Assembly: GCA_013339765.2 (NCBI GenBank)
Contig: CM023448.1
Span: forward strand, 189,888,909-189,952,908
DNA length: 64,000 bases
Source of the DNA: Haemaphysalis longicornis
Lineage: Eukaryota; Arthropoda; Arachnida; Ixodida; Ixodidae
Direction of reading: 5' to 3'
Shown: piece by piece, positions 57,112 to 64,000 of the stretch
Layout: each line of letters opens with the position of its first letter
Position numbering within the stretch: position 1 is the first letter of the stretch
Position numbers and translations under genes: made by a program
Notes under the pieces: model-generated
What the model was told of the DNA's origin: nothing
The model's input: only the letters and a program-made list of their open reading frames with translations
Database searches by the model: none

Positions 57112-57945
57112 TTAAAGGAGCCATGAAGAGAAAACACAAGTTTGGTTTATTCGAAAGATTGCCTCGTTAGAACCATACTGACACCACTTTTAACGCAAAC
57201 TTCGCTCAAATAAGCTACGTAATTAGGAAAAAAAGGGAATGGCCATGCGACCCACTAGCTCATTTCCCGCAACAGAACCTCTGATGTCATACTAGAATGC
57301 TCTGCGATTGGCGGAAGGCGGCAAAAGCAAACGCATGCTAGGCAGGACTTACCAGTTTGCATAGTGAGCTATCGCCCGTGAAACATACTACGCATTCCTT
57401 TTATGACACTAAAAACGGTGGAGTAAACGGTTGAAGTTCCGAACGAACACGCAAACATGTACGCCAATGCGTACGAAACTACCGCCGGCCGAGGTGTCGC
57501 CGTCGCGCAGACGAATTTTCTGGTTCGGGGCTCTACGGGGTCAACGAACCGTTCTAGCACGCACAGCCGCGATCATGCCTGGTATCTGAATCCCTTGACA
57601 GAAGTTGGCGTCATATCGCCAACCAGCAAAGGTGAAAATAGAAACCAGGGGAGTAAGGAACAGCAAGCAGCGACGAAATTGTTCTACTCGTCGCAGAAGT
57701 TTCGGGATGGTGGTCGTGTTGGCTTGCTGCTGTTGTTACGAGCTCGTTTTCAATTTACAACCACTGAAAACTTCAGTTTGTTCGAGCACTTTACAATGAA
57801 ATTTCGTTGCGGCGTCCTGAAACGCCCATGTTTTACGGGCAAATCGTCGAAGGAGTGCGACATCCCCGCCGGGGAAGAGATCTCCTTTCATGCGCTGCCC
57901 AACGACGAACCTCGGCGAAGGAAGTGGCTACGTTTTGTCAACTTT

Positions 57946-57957
57946 GCAAACGGAGGA
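57946..57957. repeat. 12-bp target duplication, left copy
   Basis: GCAAACGGAGGA, identical to 58120-58131, flanking the palindromic insertion. Confidence 0.85.
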
Positions 57958-58119
57958 ACAAAAGCTTGATGTGGGCGAGTTGGTACATTACGCTAAAAAA
58001 ATTAATCGGTGCTAAAACAGGGACGATGAAGACACACGTAACACACAACACAGTGCTGACACTGTGTTGGGTTACGTGTTTCTTCTTCGTCCCTGTTTTA
58101 GCGCCGATTAATTTTTTTA
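57958..58119. mobile_element. 162-bp palindromic insertion element
   Basis: It begins ACAAAAGCTTGATGTGGGCG, then a long inverted repeat from 57992 to 58121 with arms of about 63 bp (GCTAAAAAAATTAATCGGTG, then CTAAAACAGGGACG, and on) and a 4-nt loop CTGA near 58056. The 12-bp duplication shows it inserted as a unit. Arm sequence resembles the 3' end of the Penelope-like element at 51380 (ACAAGGACAAAGAAGACAAC). A Penelope-derived terminal hairpin is one explanation, a small fold-back MITE another. Confidence 0.85.
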
Positions 58120-58131
58120 GCAAACGGAGGA
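58120..58131. repeat. 12-bp target duplication, right copy
   Basis: GCAAACGGAGGA, identical to 57946-57957. Confidence 0.85.
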
Positions 58132-58999
58132 GAAAGGGAGCTAAAGGAAGGACGAGTGTGCTCGCTTCATTTCCGACGAAGTGATTACGGCAGGGACCCT
58201 AACGTTAGCTCACTCCCGGGACATGCCGCCGATCGTCGCCGACTTCGTCAAATCGCCGTCAACGCGCTCTGAGCTTGGCATACACACCGCGCATTGACGC
58301 TCGTATCTTTCTCGTCGGAGCAGAGAGCTCGTGCGAACGGCTTTCCATACCCGACACCGGCCAACTGGCATAAGCGATACTGCTACTGATACTGAAATTG
58401 AACATTATTAACCGTAATAAAATTACTGCACATACGTACCAGTCTGCATTCGTCCGTCGCGACGTGGCTGACGAGGCAGCGGTGCGGATGGCTGGGCGTT
58501 CGTCGGTTGTGGGTATCGCGGAATGGTCGCTTTCCGGTCCATCCGTGTATCCCACAACTCCTGATGCTCGTGCACTTAGAAGCATTGAGCGTTCAAATGG
58601 TGAGACGTTGTTAAATGCAAGCCCGAGCTCCTCCGCGAGAGATTTGTTGTTCAGATCAGGCGATTCCATGACAAGGGCAGCGGGTGTACTAGGTTTCACT
58701 AGTATTTTTAAAATGGGCCACCATCTCGGTTTCGGCACGAGTTCAGGTTCCTGTTTGATTCCCGCGTGTGGGTGCTATATGGAGTCGACATACTAAGCAC
58801 CTCTTTCATGTACCGGCTCATATGACGCCATTGTTCACGTCACGAAATGTACGATTTAGCGGGAGATTTAAAAATTTGGTTTAAATTGCCTTATTTCTCA
58901 CTGAATATAGCATTGTTTGCTTCCGGGAAAGCGCTTGGGGTACTATGAAACACCTAATCTTTTGAATAAACTAAACTTTTGTCTTCATGGCTCCTTTAA

Positions 59000-59275
59000 G
59001 CGCCCAGATACATGACTCGTTGGCTCTCTGTATCTAGGAACCGTGACACCCAGAAATGTAGGGGCCATTTAGTAGCAACGTTGGACAGTTTTTTTTTTAA
59101 GATAAGTATAATAGTCAAGCATGTCAAAAGCGTTGCCAATATTGAGCTGAACCAAATCATTGTCCATGTGGCCACTTGTAAATTGCTGGATTGTCACTAT
59201 AGCCGTTTCACTATTTCACTACTGCGGCTTGAACGAAACATATGTTCCCTGTCGGCTAGGTAATGAGGCATTTAA
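59000..59275 (-). mobile_element. LINE RT fragment, part 1 (minus strand)
   Basis: On minus the strand reads TIQQFTSGHMDNDLVQLNIG then NAFDMLDYYTYL, which is RT motif A (D-x-x-x-A-F-D). It continues toward 59000, where the TTAA element interrupts, and part 2 at 57111 begins with the next RT motif. The order and spacing fit one RT gene cut between motif A and the P-Q-G-S motif. Confidence 0.78.
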
Positions 59276-60187
59276 AGGATGTTGAGGAGCTGGCTGTTCA
59301 CTATGCGCAAAAATGTACGGCAGACAATTGACGTGTTTGACACTAGACTGCAGTGATTTGGATGGTAAACCGTGTACTGCTTGTGGCCATGCATGGTAAA
59401 AATAAAATTAGGAAAGCGAGAAAGAGGATTGTAAATGCGTTAAAATTGCGCATAGGGATCGTCATGTGCGGTACTAGCGATAACGGCGATTAAATATATT
59501 TTCTGCACGGAGAGCCCACTGAGGACATGGCTTATCTGTGAGCACTTCGAAACCGCCGTCACACACAGGCGCGTCCTGAACCCCTGAACCCGCCCACGCG
59601 GAGTACTTTTGCTCTTTTGCAGCTTTGTTTGTCCACCGTAACAGCCCTGCATGCGAGAAACGAAAGCCGGCCGTGGGACGGCATGCTGCGAATGAGCCCC
59701 CCTATCTTAGTGGGGCACCCAAACGCCGAATCACCAGACGTTAGGCCTAACTTTACCCTGCGAGGCCTAACGACCTCAGCCGGTACCCCCAGCGTGATGT
59801 ATAATGAGTTTGACATTGGCGTCGTTAAGCTTACCGTTAGGATCATACATGGGCGTAAGAAAGGCGGTTGGCCCAGGCTCCTAGCCGTAGTAACGAGAGA
59901 AAAAAAAAGGCGCAAGGAAACAACCGCACCAACTGGCGGATATGCTGGCCTAGTGTTGCGGTTGAGCTCTATCGTCGTCAACTGGTACCATCCGCGTCAC
60001 CTAGAATCAGTTTGAGGTTGTTTAGTTTGTAGTTAAGCTAACCGTTAGGGCTACCAAGCATTGACGTAAAAATGGTGATTGAACAGGATGGTGATTACAC
60101 TTTTGCGCCCACATCTCAGCCACGCAAGCAATTTTTACGTATGATTACTCAAAAATCATACATCTTTCTGCAAATGTTTTTGTTAGT
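59276..60187. other. Unrecognised sequence with small repeats
   Basis: A 10-bp inverted repeat CGTTAGGCCT (59739-59748 and 59763-59772) and a diverged 45-bp direct repeat (GTTAAGCT-ACCGTTAGG at 59824 and 60033) are visible. The 132- and 140-codon frames lie opposite each other and lack motifs. Confidence 0.4.
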
Positions 60188-60188
60188 C

Positions 60189-60710
60189 TTAAAGGAGCCA
60201 TGAAGACAAAATACAAGTTGGGTTTATTAGAAAGACTGCTTAATCCCGATAACAATGATACCAATATCATCGCAGTCTTCGAACAAATAACGGAGATATT
60301 AAAGAAAGCGTGCACATGTGAAGCAGTCGCGACCCCCTAGTCAATTTCCCGCAACTTTTCTATGACGTCACGGAACCTTGTTTGCGCGATTGGCGGCCGC
60401 CTAACTGACCTGTCGCGACGACACATGACTGGACGTCTGTAATGGGGCCTCTAGTTACATTTGACCGCATCACTTGAATGCCAACTTGCAGTTAACGCAC
60501 TGAAAATTATGTTTTATTGTTGGCCCGTATGACGTCATTCTTGCTCATAACACGTCACTGTGGCGTAAAATTTGAAAGTTTTTAAATACTTCTTGCTTTT
60601 TTTTCGTTAAAAAACATCTTTTGTGGCTGTAATGGAACTGAGTGAGATACTGAATCCTAGAGTTCTTTGAAATTAAACGAAGTTGTATTTTCTCTTCATG
60701 GCTCCTTTAA
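60189..60710 (+). mobile_element. Kolobok-like MITE (514 bp between TTAA sites)
   Basis: TTAA at 60189-60192 and 60707-60710 flank inverted AGGAGCCATGAAGA ends. The TIR extends about 45 bp (ACAAAATACAAGTTGGGTTT and on). It is non-coding. Internal words TGACGTCACGGAACC and GCGCGATTGGCGGCCGCCTA match the longer copy at 57112 and the diverged copy at 34275. It looks like a deletion derivative moved in trans. Confidence 0.88.
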
Positions 60711-62322
60711 GAATGAGTATATTGCATACAAAATATTGCTCGATAAGGCAGTTTTGCCAGGTTCCTGAGAGTATCATCCAATGTGATAAAAAGCTGAGTA
60801 TTGTGACCGCGGTGAATCAGCCAAATCATAACACTTGTTGCCTTAGAACTCGGTAAGGAATCAGTAAGCCTAGCATGCACAGTGGGGAAACCATTCATGC
60901 AGTTGCGTGCTCGGCCCACAGAAAAGGTATTAATTATTTTGGGGAATGTACGCGACTGCACGTATACTTGTATAACACATTTTATTTCACAACAAAAGTA
61001 CCACAACGAAAACACAACAACAACAAATAAACGAAACATGAACAATGCTACATTTACGCAGTGTAGATTCACTACAGGCACAAAACAGATCTGCTGAACC
61101 TTACGTGAGCAGAAGTTAAACATGGCAGCTACTTTCATAATTATGTACAATGTGATTAGACTGTCACCCATGTTAAAGAATGCGTTATTATTGAGCGTTG
61201 GGCATTAACGGGTTAACTGGTCTTTAAGTTGACAAATGTCTTTGTTGTTTCTTTTCGAACTGATGTTCAGCATAATACTTGAGTTCGCAAACAACAAAAC
61301 CAGTGAACTCTCAGCTGTACTGTTCGTTTCTCCACTGAAATGCAGAATCGCAAGGTATTTTATATTCGCCTGCTTCATCCATTGTGGCAACGTCAGTTCA
61401 AGCGCTCTAAATACTAATGCACCATGCGACCATCAACCCCTCCACCCACCCCGGACTCTAACTGGGGTATGTAGCTAGAAGTCTGGAAATACCGCTACAC
61501 CTCAAGAAGCCACTGAAGCTTGGTTAGAATCTTGCCTGGTGAAATCGGCCGCTCAGACTCATTCAGCCGGCTTCTAAAGTGGAATTGCTACTACGGTGGC
61601 CAATGTATTGTCTTGCTGCATTGCAAGCAGTTTCCTCGACAGCTTTTCGCGACAGTTTCTTATCCCGCGCTTTTCACTAGACTAGAAGAAAAGAGTATGG
61701 GTTTAATTCTGTACTTCTTTCAGTTTCGTGATCTGAGAGTAATTTATGAATTCTTGCAGTGAACCTTTCTTTGCTTAATGTGCCAGGGCTATATTGTTGT
61801 ATTTCTGGGTATTTCCAATGAATAGTAGCCCTAAAAATCAGAGTACATATTTTAGCTACGCCAACGCCAGCTAAAAACTATTTTAGATGCCTGGATTTCA
61901 AAACTTTTTGAGGCAGTGGTGGGCGGTTGAGTCGCTTCGTGCATAATAAGCACCGGCGGCTGTAATTATGCAAAATACAAAAACATGCACAAACTACCCA
62001 AAGGCCTTCGGCAAGCCTTGCGTTACAAACCCATGTGATTGGTCTGTCGGGAACATGGCCCACATAGGGGCGATGTGCCAAAAACACGCGCAGCGCACTT
62101 TAAGCGCTGGTCTACTCAAAACTCAACACTTCAAAACAAGGAACCTTGCAGCGATGACAACGGGATGTGACGCCCACCCCGGCCATTAACATCAAACACT
62201 AACATCCTTCAAAAGTTATTTTTAAAAGAATGCTGTAGAGTTTAAGTACATGCTCATAATACCAGCAAATAAAACAAAGTTGTTCCACTTCTGCTGAAAG
62301 CCATTAACGGACCATATAGTTA
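60711..62322. other. Unrecognised sequence
   Basis: A 154-codon minus frame at 60707-61171 starts in the MITE terminus and has no recognised domain apart from hydrophobic stretches. At 62101-62210 CAAAACTCAACACTTCAAAA-type sequence looks like dispersed-repeat DNA. Confidence 0.3.
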
Positions 62323-62328
62323 TTTATT
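62323..62328 (-). promoter_or_regulatory. Candidate polyadenylation signal for the NRF-6-like gene ending at 63051
   Basis: The minus strand reads AATAAA about 720 bases after the stop codon. It is a clear canonical hexamer downstream of the stop, but a 3' UTR of that length is unproven and a variant signal nearer the stop could be used. Confidence 0.3.
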
Positions 62329-63050
62329 CTTGCCGTTTGACTTCAACCAGATTTACACAGGAGGCCTAAACAATAATGTAATGTCAGCATAAAAAAGAAG
62401 ACTATTCCTGTTTTGGAGATTAATTTTCTATAACCTTGCGAACAAAATTTCTTCAACGCACGACCAATTTCGCCTCATTTCCGTGAATGACACTTCGCGA
62501 CAAAAATCCAGAGCACTGATATTTTTAGTTAACCCGAGGGGCCCAGTACGGTGGCTACGGCACGCGGACAGATGAACTCTCGAGGAGAACTGCGCGAAAG
62601 CAACAAGGGAACACTAAGCAGTTCAAACAAACTCTATTAGACCAGCGCCCCTTTTCCTCTCAATCTTTTTTGTACAACGACGCAGCAGCTTTCCGACGCA
62701 TTTGGGCATTCGGTAGGCCATAACTTCTAAACTATGCGCTGTAAGTGTTTACGACTTCTATGTACGTCTCGGGAGCGTGACGTTTTACAGTCGCAGCCTT
62801 TATACAGTAACTTCGGAAAAAAAACTAAAGCGTAAAATACCGAGACCACCAATGCCTCGAAATCGCCCTTGTGACCCAGGTATAGCAGCCATCGTTACCC
62901 ATTTTTCTACTGTGAGCATTGTAGGCACGCGCACCGTAGCCCGCTAATACGAAACACGATTCACACATGATTGCTGATTAAGTCCGCAGCAATGGCCGTC
63001 AGCCGGCCGGCGGTGATGGTAAGTACAATGAGGCGCTGCCCTGTCGTCGC
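62329..63050 (-). other. Probable 3' UTR and flank of the NRF-6-like gene
   Basis: The stretch between the stop codon and the candidate AATAAA holds no recognised feature. Confidence 0.35.
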
Positions 63051-63311
63051 TCAGAGGTAGCTGGACTGTCCGGGCGCCATGGTGCCATTGGAGCCGTTCT
63101 CGGCCTTGAGCTTGTACACCACTTCCGGTGGCTGCAGCTTGGCGCTCTTGTCCTCCACGTACGGGACGCTACTCTTGTCGTCGTGGAGCTGCGCCCTCCG
63201 CTTGGGCATGAGCAGCAGCTTCTCGATGCGGCCCGTGGGAGCCTCGCAGGACACGAACAGGATGTAGCTGAGCAGGTAGCTGGCCACCAGCGCTCCGAAG
63301 TACTGAGTCAC
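63051..63311 (-). CDS. Last coding exon of a second NRF-6-like acyltransferase-3 family protein (partial gene)
   Basis: The exon encodes the final transmembrane helix and cytoplasmic tail of an NRF-6-like protein. The sequence VTQYFGALVASYLLSYILF is a hydrophobic helix, followed by the family-typical VSCEAPTGRIEKLLL segment, then a basic and hydrophilic tail ending in SSYL and TGA at 63051-63053. The acceptor is placed at GCGCAG|GTGACT (exon base 63311, phase 0). A second AG nine bases on, before TACTTCGGA, is also in phase and cannot be excluded. The ATG at 63341 lies in the intron and is not a start. Upstream exons are beyond base 64000. Base composition is GC-rich at third positions, unlike the surrounding AT-rich repeats. 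The gene points toward the first exon at 4 kb, so the two are tandem family members. Confidence 0.78.
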   Translation of the reverse strand: MTQYFGALVASYLLSYILFVSCEAPTGRIEKLLLMPKRRAQLHDDKSSVPYVEDKSAKLQPPEVVYKLKAENGSNGTMAPGQSSYL

Positions 63312-63341
63312 CTGCGCCCACCAGCCACGAGAGGCGTTCAT

Positions 63342-64000
63342 AAATGAATAACGCCATTTTACTAGTTTTTCAACCTTACTGCATGGCCTAGGTAGGCGTC
63401 CGCGTGTGCGCAGTGCAACACGCCGGTTCGTTTGGGCCCAACGTGGTGCGTTCTATTCCTCTTGTTTTCAGACAGCCCAAGACGGAGGCTCGCTATCCTG
63501 AATAGCGTGCCACCGACACTCCCCCCCCCCCCTCCCCCCCTTCCCCTGCCCGCTCGGCCTTAGGTGTCTCCTGGCAACAGTTTTTTTTTTAATCTGACAT
63601 GTTTTTAGAACGTGGTCGACAAGCAGAGCCAGTACTTAGATTACGTAGTCACGAAAGTACCTAAACCACATATTGCTGCTACACGCCCATCAGGCAACTT
63701 AAGCTATGTTCAGACTACCTACGCAAAAGCCATATCGTGATCTATGCACGTAAAAAAAAATGGCATGTCACGCAGTTCAGATGGCTCAGCAGTGAAATTA
63801 CGTCATTCTTTAAAGCTATTACGACAGTTGCGGCAACAGTCTGACTTACGAACTCGCTCGAAAGATTTTTTGTTCTCTCTTTTTCGGTCTGAATATCTTT
63901 GCGGACTGGAGTGGCGTCGCTCCAGTCATTTCGCGCCTATTGGCCGGGTTCTTTTGGCTGCAGCAATGAATTAATTCCATAGCTTCTTCATAGAAATCGC
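63342..64000 (-). other. Probable intron upstream of the last NRF-6-like exon
   Basis: No further NRF-6 helix is recognisable. The stretch holds a broken C-rich tract (63521-63540), a poly-T run near 63582 and AT-rich sequence. A 76-codon plus-strand open frame at 63744-63974 has no recognised family and is judged chance. Confidence 0.45.
63521..63540. repeat. Poly-C tract with one T
   Basis: Twelve C, T, seven C. Confidence 0.95.

Larger units (their letters stand above)
57796..58271 (+). pseudogene. THAP-type C2CH zinc-finger protein fragment, split by an insertion
   Basis: From the ATG at 57796 the frame reads MKFRCGVLKRPC, then KECDIPAGEEISFHALP with RRRKWLRFVNFANGG, the THAP pattern of N-terminal cysteines, F-H-x-x-P, R-x-x-W. 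At 57958 a 162-bp palindromic element enters and brings a stop (57967). After the element's duplicated GCAAACGGAGGA (58120-58131) the same frame resumes as ERELKEGRVCSLHFRRSDYG, supplying the missing C-x-x-H-F of the C2CH finger. The frame then stays open to 58271. So the domain was complete before the insertion. THAP domains bind DNA, here presumably the transposon ends. Confidence 0.78.
57112..58999 (+). mobile_element. TTAA-target DNA transposon with THAP domain (Kolobok-like)
   Basis: TTAA at 57112-57115 and 58996-58999 flank inverted ends AGGAGCCATGAAGA, with homology over about 40 bp inward (to GTTTATTC-AAAGATT). The element is 1.88 kb, plus orientation, and sits inside a LINE RT gene. 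Sequence 57116-57330 and 58800-58995 is shared with the short copy at 60189-60710. The interior encodes a THAP zinc finger at 57796-58165. TTAA target duplications plus a THAP domain are the known hallmarks of Kolobok. The catalytic domain was not recognised in 58270-58780, so the superfamily call is inferred. Confidence 0.8.

Noticed and set aside
58259..58796. Minus-strand 159-codon and plus-strand 132-codon proteins
   Set aside because: They overlap antisense inside the TTAA element, and neither shows a recognisable transposase or host motif.
63312..63357. ATG start giving a 96-residue protein ending at 63051
   Set aside because: The conserved helix starts right after an AG acceptor; the upstream codons look intronic and the protein would be only the family's C-terminus.

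Overview
The window looks like nuclear DNA of an arthropod, most probably a hard (ixodid) tick. That identification is an inference from recalled family resemblances: an expanded NRF-6 (nose resistant to fluoxetine) acyltransferase family, RTE and RNase H-bearing LINEs of tick type, a GIY-YIG Penelope-like element, and very long dinucleotide arrays. Nothing resembles an operon, a bacterial gene or a CRISPR array.

Only two pieces of host gene can be supported, one near each end, both on the minus strand. At 3870-4122 is the first coding exon of an NRF-6-like protein: signal peptide, start of the extracellular NRF domain, then a good splice donor. Its remaining exons lie beyond base 1. At 63051-63311 is the last coding exon of another NRF-6-like protein: last membrane helix, cytoplasmic tail and stop. 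Its upstream exons lie beyond base 64000. On the minus strand one gene ends about 59 kb before the next begins, so the window is essentially the spacer between two tandem members of one family.

That spacer is a graveyard of mobile elements, in order: a possible LINE tail and tandem repeats (0.5-2.9 kb); a LINE with RT and RNase H (6.8-8.8 kb); a dispersed repeat carrying a CTGT microsatellite, with a 0.34 kb MITE (10.2-11.4 kb); a 1 kb CA-type array (12.5-13.5 kb); a 1.5 kb fold-back element (13.8-15.3 kb); a minus-strand LINE RNase H remnant (25.4-26.3 kb) and a second CTGT-repeat copy (26.7-27.4 kb); a plus-strand LINE (28.2-29.8 kb); a pogo/Tigger remnant holding a 150-bp satellite (31.2-33.1 kb); an internally deleted LINE (33.2-34.1 kb); an RTE LINE split by a second LINE with a 16-bp target duplication (36.2-38.1 kb); a SINE-like fragment (43.4 kb); a TA-flanked element with a 3.2 kb DNA transposon inside it (46.3-50.2 kb); a Penelope-like remnant (51.4-51.8 kb); an LTR/primer-binding-site junction between microsatellites (52.5-52.7 kb); further LINE remnants (53.6-55.7 kb); and a LINE split by a TTAA-flanked THAP element that is itself split by a palindromic insertion (56.5-59.3 kb), followed by a short relative of that TTAA element (60.2-60.7 kb).

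The most informative structures are the nests and the two transposon families. One TIR family (ends GGGTCATTCC) has a transposase-bearing copy and a deletion fold-back copy. The other (TTAA target, ends AGGAGCCATGAAGA, THAP zinc finger) fits the Kolobok superfamily and has a coding copy, a 0.5 kb MITE and a diverged relative. Every mobile-element coding region seen is broken, so the locus is old. Most long open frames in the simple repeats and GC-rich stretches are not genes.
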